The translations under genes and the position numbers were made by a program. Shown here in pieces: positions 35,245 through 43,478 of a DNA stretch of 64,000 bases. The stretch is from the NCBI RefSeq assembly GCF_031582905.1, contig NZ_CP133990.1:1426001-1490000 (forward strand), written 5' to 3'. The notes under the pieces are model-generated. The model was not told the origin of the DNA, ran no database searches, and saw nothing but the letters and a program-made list of their open reading frames with translations. Position 1 is the first letter of the stretch, and each line of letters opens with the position of its first letter. The stretch comes from Pengzhenrongella sp031582905. GTDB lineage: Bacteria; Actinomycetota; Actinomycetes; Actinomycetales; Cellulomonadaceae.

Positions 35245-35250
35245 TACCGT
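35245..35250 (+). promoter_or_regulatory. -10 box, leaderless lipoprotein gene
   Basis: TACCGT with exactly 6 nt to the ATG at 35257. Confidence 0.55.
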
Positions 35251-35256
35251 GGAGCG

Positions 35257-37155
35257 ATGATCACGGCTCGTCGACCGGCACGCGCACGCACCCTCACCCC
35301 CGTCCTCGCCCCCGTCCTCGCGCTGGGGGCGCTGCTCGGCCTCGGGGCGTGCACCTGGGGCGGGGAGCCGGCGTCACCGTCCGGCGACGGCTCGGCGTCG
35401 GCGTCGGCGTCGTCACAGCCGCTGCGCACATCGACCTCCGCGCCCGGCGCGCCGCTCACGGCGGTGGGCGAGCCGACCGACGTCGAGGCGTCGCTGCGCG
35501 TCAGCCGTGAGCTGTTCGACTCGTCGGGGGTCGCGGTCGTGGTCCCGGCCGGTCAGCCCGAGATCCAGCGCACCGCGGCCCACGCGTCGGTCGCCCTGGG
35601 GGTCCCCCTGCTCGTCGCGCCCGCAGGACCGACCGGGGCGGCGACGTCCACCGCGACCCCCAGCCCCACGGGCACCGGCACGGCCGACGAGCCGGCCGAC
35701 GAGCCGGCCGACGAGCCGGCCGACGAGCCGGTCGACGAGCTGGCCGACGAGCCGGCCGACGAGCTGGCCGACGACGTGACCGAGGAGCTGGCCCGGCTCG
35801 GCGTGCGGACCGTGCTGGCGGTGGGCGACGTCGCCGTCGGCGGAGCCGACGCCGCGGACCTCGAGGTGGTCCGCAGCGACGCCACGGCCGCGGGGCTCGC
35901 CGCCGCCACCGGGCTCGCGCCGGCACCGCCCGCGGCGCAGGACCCGGCGGCCTTCCCGGCCGAGGTCGCCGCCCTGGTGCCCGGCGGGGCGGCAGCGACG
36001 GGCGACGGCCCCGCGCCGTCGGCCACCGCGGACGTGGCGACGCCCGGCCCCGGCGCGACCGGCGCGCCCACCGCGTCGGGAGGCACGGCACCCGACCTCG
36101 CGGTGCAGCGTGCCGCCGCGCTGGCGGACGTGGTGGCGCTCGCCGTCGACGACCCCGCCGGGGTGGCTGCCGTCGCGACCGCGCGGGCGGCGGGTGTGCC
36201 CGTCCACCTGGTCCCGGCCGCCGCCCCCAACCCGCAGGCGACGGCCGGCGTCGTCGAGGCGCTGCACGCCTCCACGGCGACTCACGTGCTCGCGCTCGGC
36301 CCCGCGCTCGCGGCCGAGCCCGCGCTGGAGTGGAAGGTCCGGTCGGCGCGGACCGGGTTCCAGCTGCCCGGCGGGGGACAGGTCCTGTTCCCGCGGCACC
36401 AGTTCATCGCCCTGTACGGCAGCCCGGTGACGTCGGCGCTGGGTCTGCTCGGCGAGCAGGACGCGCAGTCCGCCGTGCAGCGCGCCCAGAGCACCGCGGC
36501 GCAGTACGCGGGGCTGAGCGACCGGACCGTGGTCCCGATGTTCGAGATGATCGCGACCGTGGCGGCCGGCTCCGCGGGGGCGGACGGCAACTACTCCAAC
36601 GAGCAGCCGGTCGAGGTCCTGCGCCCCTGGGTCGACGCGGCAGCGGCGGCGGGCGTCTACGTCGTGCTCGACCTCCAGCCCGGGCGATCGGACTTCCTGA
36701 CCCAGGCGCAGGAGTACGCCGAGCTCCTGCGGCTGCCGCACGTGGGACTGGCCCTCGACCCCGAGTGGCGGCTGGGCCCGGACGAGCGCCCGCTGCAGCG
36801 GATCGGCTCGGTCGGCGCCGCGGAGGTCAACGGCGTGGTGCAGTGGCTCGCAGACCTGACCCGCGACGAGGGCCTGCCGCCGAAGATGTTCGTGCTGCAC
36901 CAGTTCCGGCTCGACATGCTCCCGGACCGGGCCGCGATCGACACGGGGCGGCCCGAGCTCGCGATGGTGATCCACGCGGACGGTCAGGGCAGCCAGCCGG
37001 CCAAGCAGGCCACGTGGCGGACCCTGCACCGCGACGCACCGGCCGGCGTGGCGTGGGGGTGGAAGAACTTCATCGACGAGGACCTGCCGATGCTGACGCC
37101 CGAGCAGACCGTGCAGGGCGTCTCACCGCTGCCCGATCTCGTCACCTACCAGTAG
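35257..37155 (+). CDS. Secreted lipoprotein with ADEP repeats and a C-terminal barrel-like domain
   Basis: 632 aa, function unknown. A lipoprotein signal (PVLALGALLGLGAC) is followed by a Ser-rich linker. The N-terminal half alternates segments such as SSGVAVVVPAGQPEIQRTAA and VPLLVAPAG with TVLAVGD and ATHVLALGP. This pattern resembles cell-wall-binding repeat 2 proteins. It is interrupted by a 12-nt tandem coding ADEP (about 35682-35774). The C-terminal 270 residues form a separate domain: FPRHQFIALYGSPVTSALG, GVYVVLDLQPGRSDFL, GLALDPEWRL, MFVLHQFRLDML and WGWKNFIDEDLPML. This looks like a TIM barrel with acidic residues at strand ends, possibly a glycosidase. Leaderless promoter; the stop abuts the next gene's stop. 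Confidence 0.8.
   Translation: MITARRPARARTLTPVLAPVLALGALLGLGACTWGGEPASPSGDGSASASASSQPLRTSTSAPGAPLTAVGEPTDVEASLRVSRELFDSSGVAVVVPAGQPEIQRTAAHASVALGVPLLVAPAGPTGAATSTATPSPTGTGTADEPADEPADEPADEPVDELADEPADELADDVTEELARLGVRTVLAVGDVAVGGADAADLEVVRSDATAAGLAAATGLAPAPPAAQDPAAFPAEVAALVPGGAAATGDGPAPSATADVATPGPGATGAPTASGGTAPDLAVQRAAALADVVALAVDDPAGVAAVATARAAGVPVHLVPAAAPNPQATAGVVEALHASTATHVLALGPALAAEPALEWKVRSARTGFQLPGGGQVLFPRHQFIALYGSPVTSALGLLGEQDAQSAVQRAQSTAAQYAGLSDRTVVPMFEMIATVAAGSAGADGNYSNEQPVEVLRPWVDAAAAAGVYVVLDLQPGRSDFLTQAQEYAELLRLPHVGLALDPEWRLGPDERPLQRIGSVGAAEVNGVVQWLADLTRDEGLPPKMFVLHQFRLDMLPDRAAIDTGRPELAMVIHADGQGSQPAKQATWRTLHRDAPAGVAWGWKNFIDEDLPMLTPEQTVQGVSPLPDLVTYQ
35682..35774 (+). repeat. 12-nt tandem repeat coding ADEP/ADEL
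   Basis: About seven units of GCCGACGAGCCG with some CTG or GTC variants, all in frame in the lipoprotein gene. The translated segment is acidic and Pro-containing, likely an extended spacer. Confidence 0.88.
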
Positions 37156-37896
37156 TCAGGCGCTGCGCGGCAGCTCGGCCCACACGACCTTGCCTCCGGT
37201 GTCGAGCAGCTCGGTGCCCCAGGCCACGGCCAGGGCGTCGACGATGTGCATGCCCCGCCCGTGCAGGCCGGTCGCGCTCGGCGGCTGGGGGTCGGGCGTC
37301 CCGGTCCCGCCGTCGACCACCTCGACTCGCAAACCGCCGGTCGTGCGTGACAGCCGCAGGCGGCACGCGCTGTCCGCGTGCGTGATCGCGTTGGTGACGA
37401 GCTCGCTCACGACGAGCTGCGCGGCGTCCTCGGCCTCGGACATCGCCCACGAGGCGAGGATCTCCCGCAGGAAGCGGCGTGACTCCCGGACGCTCAGCAG
37501 GTCCTTCGGGAGGTCGCACACCGCGACGCCCTGCCGGTCGCGCACGGTGTGCAGCAGGTCCAGCAGGAGGTCGAGCTCGGCGTCCTTGAGGACGTAGCCC
37601 TCGACGCGCTCGTCGATCCACTGCCGGTCGGGCGGGTCCGCGGTGCCGGAGAAGACGACGATGCGGGTCGCGGGCGAGGAGGCGCGGATGCGGGTGAGCA
37701 CCTCGCGGCCGGCGATGTCGGGCAGGCCGAGGTCCAGCACGACGATGTCGGGCTGGAGCTCCGCGACCAGCTGCAGCGCCTCGACGCCGTCACCCGCCTC
37801 GCCGACGACCTCGAAGCCCCCGGCGAACCTCAGGGAGGTCCGCACGAGTCGACGCACCTCGGGCACGTCATCGACGAGCACGACTCGGGTGGTCAC
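37156..37896 (-). CDS. Response regulator fused to an RsbW-like ATPase
   Basis: 246-aa signalling protein. Residues 1-120 are a receiver domain (VVLVDDVPEVRRLVRTSLRF) with phosphoacceptor D55 in PDIVVLDLGLPD and a lysine at VEGYVLKDAE. Residues 125-246 are a GHKL ATPase of the anti-sigma/RsbW type. Its N box is ESRRFLREILASWAM to ELVTNAITHADS; its G boxes are VEVVDGGTG and GLHGRGMHIVDALAVAWG. There is no histidine-phosphotransfer helix, so it is not an ordinary histidine kinase. It probably phosphorylates an anti-sigma antagonist in response to receiver phosphorylation. Leaderless GTG at 37894-37896. It is next to the larger receiver/kinase gene on the same strand. Confidence 0.9.
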   Translation of the reverse strand: MTTRVVLVDDVPEVRRLVRTSLRFAGGFEVVGEAGDGVEALQLVAELQPDIVVLDLGLPDIAGREVLTRIRASSPATRIVVFSGTADPPDRQWIDERVEGYVLKDAELDLLLDLLHTVRDRQGVAVCDLPKDLLSVRESRRFLREILASWAMSEAEDAAQLVVSELVTNAITHADSACRLRLSRTTGGLRVEVVDGGTGTPDPQPPSATGLHGRGMHIVDALAVAWGTELLDTGGKVVWAELPRSA

Positions 37897-37902
37897 GTTC
37901 GC

Positions 37903-37908
37903 AGGCTA
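37903..37908 (-). promoter_or_regulatory. -10 box, leaderless response regulator gene
   Basis: TAGCCT on the minus strand, 6 nt before the GTG at 37896. Confidence 0.5.
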
Positions 37909-38002
37909 TCCGGTGTGCGGCACTGGTGCCGTCGGTGGCGGCCATCCGGTCAGCGACGCGGCACCGGTCAGCGCGGGGCAGAGGTCACGCGCGCGGCAGA
38001 GG

Positions 38003-40016
38003 TCACGCGCGCGGCAGCGAGAACGCGAACGCGGCCCCGCGGGCGCCCGGTGCCCCGTCAGCCGGCTCGCCGCCGCCGGGCTCGTACCAGGCCTCGCCGC
38101 CGTGCGCCCGCGCGAGCTCCCGCACGATGAACAGGCCGAGCCCCGTGCCCCCGCGTCGGGCTCCGGTCGCGAACCGGTCGAACAGGCGCGGGACCATCGC
38201 CGCGGGGACACCGGCGCCGCTGTCGGTGACCCGGACGACGACCGTCTCGCCGTCGGCGCGGGCACACAGCCGCACCGGGGCGGCGCCGTGGCGCAGCGCG
38301 TTGCCGAGCAGGTTGTCGACCGCCTGAGCGAACCGGTCACGGTCGGCGCGCACCGTGAGCCCGGGGGGACGTCGACGACGACGTCGTCCGCGGCCCGGGT
38401 GGCCCGCACCGCCGCGGCGGCGGTCACCAGGACGTCGTCGACGTCCACCCGGGCCGGGGCGAGCGCGACGGCCCCGGCCTCCAGGCGTGCCGCGGTCAGC
38501 AGGTCGCCGAACAGGCGCCGCAGGCGGGCTGCGCTCGAGGCCATCCCCTCGAAGAGCTCGGTGCGCTCGTCGTCGGCGAGCCGGCGCCAGTACCGCGAGA
38601 GCGTGTCGGCCGACCCGGCGAGCACCGTGACCGGGCTGCGCAGCTCGTGCGCGGTGACCGCCAGGAAGTGCGCCTGGTCCTCGGCCGCGCGCAGCAGGCG
38701 CGCGTTCATGACCTCGAGCTCGTCCTTGGCCGTCGCGTGCGACCGCGCCGCGGCCTCGCGCTCCTCGGTCGCGTCCCGGCGCTCGGTGATGTCCCGCGTG
38801 ACCTTGGCGAACCCCACGTGCCGGCCGGTGGTGTCGTGGACCGCGGTGATCACGACGTTCGCCCATAAGACGCTGCCGTCCTTGCGGACCCGCCAGCCCT
38901 CCTCCTCGTAGTGGCCGTCCCGCAGGGCGATCCCCAGCTCGTGCTCGGGGTGCCGTTCGGCCTGCCGCTCAGCGGGGTAGAACCGGCGGAAGTGCTCCCC
39001 GACGATCTCCGCGGCGGTGTACCCCTTGATCCGCTGCGCGCCGGCGTTCCAGCTCGCGACGAGGCCCTGCGGGTCGAGCATGAAGATCGCGTAGTCCTCG
39101 ACCGCCTCCACCAGCAGCCGGAACCGCTCCTCGCTCAGCCGCAGGCGCTCGTCCGCCTCACGCTGCTCGGTGACGTCCTGCGCCTGGAGGAACAGGTACA
39201 TCGGCCGGCCCGCGGCGCCACGGACGACGGCGACCGTCGCGGCGAGCACGCGACGGGCCCCGGTCCGGGCCACCTCGTGCTCGACCCGGGAGACCTCGAC
39301 GTCACCCGCGTGGAGGCGGCGGACGACGTCGCGGACGTCGTCGTCGCCGGGCGGGGCGGCGACCTCGGCGTAGTCGGCACCCACGAGCTCCTCGACCGTC
39401 CGGTCGAGGAGCGCGGCCAGGGCCCGGTTGGCCCGGACGACGTGCCCGGTCAGCGTCATGGTCGCCATCCCGATCGCGGCGTCCTCGAAGACCTCGCGGA
39501 ACTGCTCGAGGTCCTCGCCGAGATCACCGGCCGCACCCGACGGTCCGGCCTGACCGGCCGCACCGGCCGCACCGGCCGTACCCGTCGCGCCCGCATCACC
39601 CGACGGGCCGGCCGCACCGGGCGGACCCGTCCTCTCGTCGGCCGCGGCCATCAGCGCTGTCAGCCGGTCGGCGACGTCCGCCACGTCGACGGACTTCTCG
39701 ATGAACCCGATCGCACCGAGGTCGGCGCCGCGCTCGGCGAGCCCGCGCCGGTCGAAGCCGGAGAACAGCACGACCCGTGTCCCGGGGGACGCGGCCAGGA
39801 CGCGAGGGAGCGCCTCCAGCCCGTCCATCTCGGGCATGGACACGTCGAGCAGCACGAGGTCGGGACGGTGCTGCCGGGCCAGGGCCACGGCGTCGTGCCC
39901 GGTCACGCCCTCACCGACGACGGCGAAGCGGCCGGACAGCCGCAGGTGCGTCCGCACGAGCGAGCGCACCGTGGGGGCGTCGTCGACGAGCACCACGGTG
40001 GTCGGGGGAGTGGTCA
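38003..40016 (-). CDS. Receiver-PAS-PAS hybrid histidine kinase (frame break)
   Basis: Sensor protein of about 670 aa. N-terminal receiver domain (TTVVLVDDAPTVRSLVRTHL, phosphoacceptor D58). Then a collagen-like linker of Gly-X-Y triplets (GPPGAAGPSGDAGATG and on, about residues 130-165). Two PAS domains follow (FEDAAIGMATMTLTGHVV; VEAVEDYAIFMLDPQGLV), the second ending DITERRDATEERE. The H box is AVTAHELRSPVTVLAGSADT. After the frame break at the G run 38363-38368 come the N box (QAVDNLLGNALRHG), DSGAGVP and GGTGLGLFIVRELARAHGG. Receiver-first order is unusual for a kinase. Leaderless GTG at 40014-40016, divergent from mobA. Confidence 0.9.
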
Positions 40017-40022
40017 CGGAAC

Positions 40023-40028
40023 GACCGT
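40023..40028 (-). promoter_or_regulatory. -10 box, leaderless hybrid kinase
   Basis: TACGGT on the minus strand, 6 nt before the GTG at 40016. Confidence 0.55.
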
Positions 40029-40070
40029 AACGCCGGCCCGGCACGCACCGCCGGGCTCCGGCGCCCGCAC

Positions 40071-40076
40071 TACGGT
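40071..40076 (+). promoter_or_regulatory. -10 box, leaderless mobA
   Basis: TACGGT on the plus strand, 6 nt before the GTG at 40083. Together with the minus-strand box at 40023-40028 it forms a back-to-back pair of leaderless promoters in a 66-nt gap. Confidence 0.55.
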
Positions 40077-40082
40077 GGGCCG

Positions 40083-40982
40083 GTGATCGTCGATGCCGTC
40101 GTGCTCGCGGGCGGGCAGGGCCGACGCCTGGGCGGGGTGAGCAAGCCCGATGTCGCGGTGGCCGGGCGCACCCTGCTCGACCGCGCGCTCGACGCCGTCG
40201 CCGGGGCGCGGCACGTCGTCGTCGTCGGGCCCCCGCACCTGGGCCGGCCGGGCGTGGTGACGGCGCTGGAGGACCCACCGTTCGGTGGTCCGCTCGCCGG
40301 CCTGCACGCCGGGGTCGTCGCCCTCGGGGCGGCGGCAGCGGACGGAGCGGACGGAGCGGACGCAGGCGACGCCGCGGACGTGGCCGTGCTCGTCCTGGCG
40401 TGCGACGTCCCGGGGGCGGCGTCGTCGGTGCCGGCGCTGCGGGCGGCCCTGGCCGAGCACCCCGGGGCCGACGGCGCCCAGGTGGTGCGCGAGGGTCGAC
40501 CGCAGCCCGTCGCGCTGTACCGCGCCGCGCGCCTGCGCGACGCCCTCGACGGTCTCGCGGCCGACGGAGGGTTGCGCGGCGTGCCGCTGCGACGGCTGGC
40601 CGAGCGGCTGCGGATGACCGCGGTGGTGGACGTCCAGGGCCACAGCGACGACGCGGACACGTGGGACGATGTCGCCCGCCTGGAGTCCGTGCTCACCCGG
40701 AGGGATGCCATGACCGCCCAGACCCCCGCCGACCTCGACCGCTGGGTCGCGGTGGTCGCCGACGCCCTCGGTGTCGACGCCGGAGCGCTCGACCGCGACC
40801 TCGTGCTGGACCTCACCCGCGACGTCGCCCACACCGTGGCGCGTCCCGCGGTCCCCCTGACGACGTTCCTCATGGGGATCGCCGTCGGGGCGACCGGAGG
40901 CGACCGGGCGGCGCTCGACGCGGCCGCCGCGACGGTCGCCCGCCTGACGGCCGACTGGTCGGCGGACGGAGGAGGGGCATGA
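40083..40982 (+). CDS. mobA: MobA-like molybdenum cofactor guanylyltransferase fused to DUF6457
   Basis: Residues 1-200 are a nucleotidyltransferase that attaches GMP to molybdopterin: LAGGQGRRLGGVSKPDVAVAG is the GTP-binding start, DPPFGGPLAGLHAGV follows, and VLACDVPG is the metal site. Residues 210-299 (PADLDRWVAVVADALGVDA, then DLTRDVAHTVARPAVPLTTF) match the small DUF6457 domain often fused to actinobacterial MobA. 299 aa, leaderless GTG. The TGA overlaps the moaD ATG, so the genes are coupled. MGD cofactor is what formate dehydrogenase alpha needs, so these genes could serve the enzyme encoded at 2136-7571. Confidence 0.9.
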   Translation: MIVDAVVLAGGQGRRLGGVSKPDVAVAGRTLLDRALDAVAGARHVVVVGPPHLGRPGVVTALEDPPFGGPLAGLHAGVVALGAAAADGADGADAGDAADVAVLVLACDVPGAASSVPALRAALAEHPGADGAQVVREGRPQPVALYRAARLRDALDGLAADGGLRGVPLRRLAERLRMTAVVDVQGHSDDADTWDDVARLESVLTRRDAMTAQTPADLDRWVAVVADALGVDAGALDRDLVLDLTRDVAHTVARPAVPLTTFLMGIAVGATGGDRAALDAAAATVARLTADWSADGGGA

Positions 40983-41230
40983 GCGTCACCGTCCGCTACT
41001 TCGCCGGGGCCGCCGAGGCGGCGGGCGTCGCGACCGAGACCCTCGACGACGACGCCGCGCGGACCGCGGGCGACCTGCGGGCCGCCGTGGTCGCCGCGCA
41101 CGGACCGGAGCTCGGGCGGGTCCTCGGCCGCTGCTCGCTCCTCGCCGCCGGCCGACGCCTGGCCGACGACGCCGCCCCGGTGCCGCCCGGCTCGACCGTG
41201 GACGTCCTGCCGCCGTTCGCCGGCGGCTGA
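40979..41230 (+). CDS. moaD: MoaD/ThiS family sulfur carrier
   Basis: 83-aa ubiquitin-fold protein, the small subunit of molybdopterin synthase. It starts MSVTVRYFAGAAEAAGVATE and ends VPPGSTVDVLPPFAGG, with the C-terminal Gly-Gly that becomes a thiocarboxylate. The ATGA overlap with mobA indicates one operon. No moaE is adjacent. It ends 122 nt upstream of the antiporter gene, which has its own SD. Confidence 0.92.
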   Translation: MSVTVRYFAGAAEAAGVATETLDDDAARTAGDLRAAVVAAHGPELGRVLGRCSLLAAGRRLADDAAPVPPGSTVDVLPPFAGG

Positions 41231-41352
41231 CCCACCGGCCGGCTGACCCACCGGCCGGCGCTCGCGGCCGACCGCTCGGCGGCGGCCGGGTTGCCGTGCC
41301 GCGCCCCCTGCGATGAGGTCGGGATCGACCGGATCGGAGGAGGGGCGATCAC

Positions 41353-42564
41353 ATGGCCGACCTGCACCTGCTCTACGCCTGCGTCGGCGCAACCGCGGTG
41401 GTCCTCGCGCTGGTCAGCGGGAAGATCCGGCAGCTGCCGCTGAGCGAGCCCCTGGTCGGGCTGGTGCTCGGCGTCGTCCTCGGCCCGGCCGTGCTCGGGC
41501 TGGTCGTCCTCGAGGAGTCGGCGCGCGACCTGCTGCTGCTCGAGGGCGCGCGCCTGCTGCTCGCGTGGTCGGTCATGGCGGCCGCGCTGCGGTACCCCGT
41601 CACCGGGCTCCGCGGTGTCGCGGCCCCGGTCGCACTGCTCCTCGCGGTGGTCATGCCGCTCGCCGCGGTGCTGTCCGGGGCGGCCGCCCTCCTGCTGGGA
41701 CTGCCCGTGGCCCTCGCGGCGGTCGTGGGTGCGTGCCTGTGCCCCACCGACCCGGTGCTCGCGGCGTCGGTGGTGACCGGTGAGCCGGCCGAGCGGGACC
41801 TCCCCGCCCGGCTGCGCCGGTTGCTGACCGCCGAGAGCGGCGCCAACGACGGGCTCGCGCTGCCGCTGGTCGGGGTCGCGCTCGCCGTCGTGCTGCCCGC
41901 CACCGCGCCGGGGGACGTGGTCGGCCGGATCGCCTGGGAGGTGCTCGGCGGGACCGCCATCGGCGTGGTGGTGGGGGTGGCCGTCGGGCTCGGGCTGCGC
42001 TGGGCGACGCGGCACCACGACCTGAGCCCGGGGCCCGAGCTCGTCCTCACGCTCCTGCTCGCCGTCGCCACGCTGGGGATCGCCCGGGTCGCGCACACCG
42101 GTGGGGTGCTCGCGGTGTTCGTCGCGGGGCTCGCGTACAACCGCGCGGTCGGTGAGGGCGAGCGTGGTGCGCAGGACCGCGTCGACGAGGCCGTCAACCG
42201 GTACGCCGTCGTGCCGCTGTTCGTGGTCCTCGGGGCCGTGCTGCCGTGGGCGGACTGGGCCGCGTTCGGGCTCCCGGCCGTCGCCTTCGTCGCCGCTGTC
42301 CTGCTGCTGCGCCGCCTCCCGGTGGTCCTCGCGCTCGGCCGGCCGCTGCGCCTCGACCGCCGGGACGCCACCTTCGTCGGGTGGTTCGGGCCGGTGGGCG
42401 TGAGCGCGGTCTTCTACGTCGCGCACAGCCTCCACGAGGGGGTGCGGGACCCGCGGCTGTTCGCGGCCGGGACGCTCGCGGTCGCCGCGAGCGTCGTCGC
42501 GTTCGGCCTCAGCGGGACACCGGGGCGCCGCGCCTACGTGAGCGCCGGCGACCGGGTGCGCTGA
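41353..42564 (+). CDS. Cation:proton antiporter (CPA1-type)
   Basis: 403-aa membrane transporter. GGAGGAGGGG precedes the ATG at 41353. About 12 hydrophobic segments. The ion-binding region is VGACLCPTDPVLAASVVTGE (TDP motif), followed by RRLLTAESGANDGLALPLVG (the ND motif), both typical of Na+/H+ or K+/H+ exchangers. The later segments include VSAVFYVAHSLHEGV. No C-terminal cytoplasmic regulatory domain. The ion specificity cannot be set from sequence. Intact frame. Confidence 0.92.
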   Translation: MADLHLLYACVGATAVVLALVSGKIRQLPLSEPLVGLVLGVVLGPAVLGLVVLEESARDLLLLEGARLLLAWSVMAAALRYPVTGLRGVAAPVALLLAVVMPLAAVLSGAAALLLGLPVALAAVVGACLCPTDPVLAASVVTGEPAERDLPARLRRLLTAESGANDGLALPLVGVALAVVLPATAPGDVVGRIAWEVLGGTAIGVVVGVAVGLGLRWATRHHDLSPGPELVLTLLLAVATLGIARVAHTGGVLAVFVAGLAYNRAVGEGERGAQDRVDEAVNRYAVVPLFVVLGAVLPWADWAAFGLPAVAFVAAVLLLRRLPVVLALGRPLRLDRRDATFVGWFGPVGVSAVFYVAHSLHEGVRDPRLFAAGTLAVAASVVAFGLSGTPGRRAYVSAGDRVR

Positions 42565-42640
42565 GCGGCTGCGCTGGACCGGGTGCGCTCGTCGCGCGCC
42601 CTGACCGGGTGCTGCCCCTGCGGACCGGCCGCCCCGGCGC

Positions 42641-43312
42641 TCAGGTCCCGCGAGCGGCGTCGTCGGGCGGCGCGTCGGCCAGGACGACGCCGAGCCAGGT
42701 CGCGACCGCGCGGTCGACGGCCGGCCCGTCCCCGCGCAGCGCGTGGTCACCGGTGACCGTGACGACGGTGCGTCCCGGGGCAGCGGGCGGCACCCCGAAC
42801 GGGTCCCGTGCGCCCTGCACGACGAGCACCGGGACCCCGACGGACTCGAGCTCGGGCAACCGGGTGGGCCGCGGCTCGGCACCCGCGCGGGTCACGGGCT
42901 GCAGCGGGAAGGCGAGGCACAGCACCGCGACGGCACCGCCGGCCGCAGCCGTGCGGCAGGCGACACGCGCACCCGACGACCGCCCGCCGACGACGAGCGG
43001 CACCCGGCCGAGCTCCCCGCGGCGCAGGTGGGTCAGGACGTCGGTCCACGCGGCATCCAGCGTCGGGGCGCGCGGCGGCGCCCGGCGCCCCGCGACGCGG
43101 TAGGGCTGCTCGACCAGCGCGACGGTGAGCCCGGCGTCGCGTGCGGCAGCGGTCACCGTCACCAGGTCCGGTGCGCCGACCCCGCCACCTGCGCCGTGAC
43201 CCAGGACGAGCAGGCCGCGCGGCGCGTCGTCCGCCGGGCGGACGGCGGTGTGGAGGTGGACGCGGGCCTCGCCGTGGCGGGTGTCGACCCGGATGGGCTG
43301 CGGCTCGGTCAT
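42641..43312 (-). CDS. Alpha/beta hydrolase, dienelactone-hydrolase-like
   Basis: 223-aa soluble hydrolase of the KANL3/Tex30-like subgroup. LLVLGHGAGGGVGAPDLV is the oxyanion region and LVVGGRSSGARVACRTAA carries the nucleophile elbow GRSSG. VPVLVVQGARDPFGVPP supplies the acid, and VTGDHALRG the histidine. Start at the ATG 43310-43312, MTEPQPIRVDTRHG. The substrate is unknown. It is convergent with the antiporter and divergent from the DUF421 gene. Confidence 0.88.
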   Translation of the reverse strand: MTEPQPIRVDTRHGEARVHLHTAVRPADDAPRGLLVLGHGAGGGVGAPDLVTVTAAARDAGLTVALVEQPYRVAGRRAPPRAPTLDAAWTDVLTHLRRGELGRVPLVVGGRSSGARVACRTAAAGGAVAVLCLAFPLQPVTRAGAEPRPTRLPELESVGVPVLVVQGARDPFGVPPAAPGRTVVTVTGDHALRGDGPAVDRAVATWLGVVLADAPPDDAARGT

Positions 43313-43478
43313 GCGCGTGTCCGTTCCCTTTCCCTCGGTCCGGGGGCCCGCCGGGGCCGCGGGGGCCGCCGGGGTCACGCTACCCACGCGGACGGCGCCC
43401 GGCGTCGCCGCCCGCGTCGTCCGGGGGCACAGTGGCGTGCGGCCGCCGGACGGTGCGGCCCGGGGCGGGAGGTGCGGC

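Noticed and set aside
37156..37896. Ordinary histidine kinase
   Set aside because: It has a receiver domain and a GHKL ATPase but no H box; the ATPase resembles RsbW.
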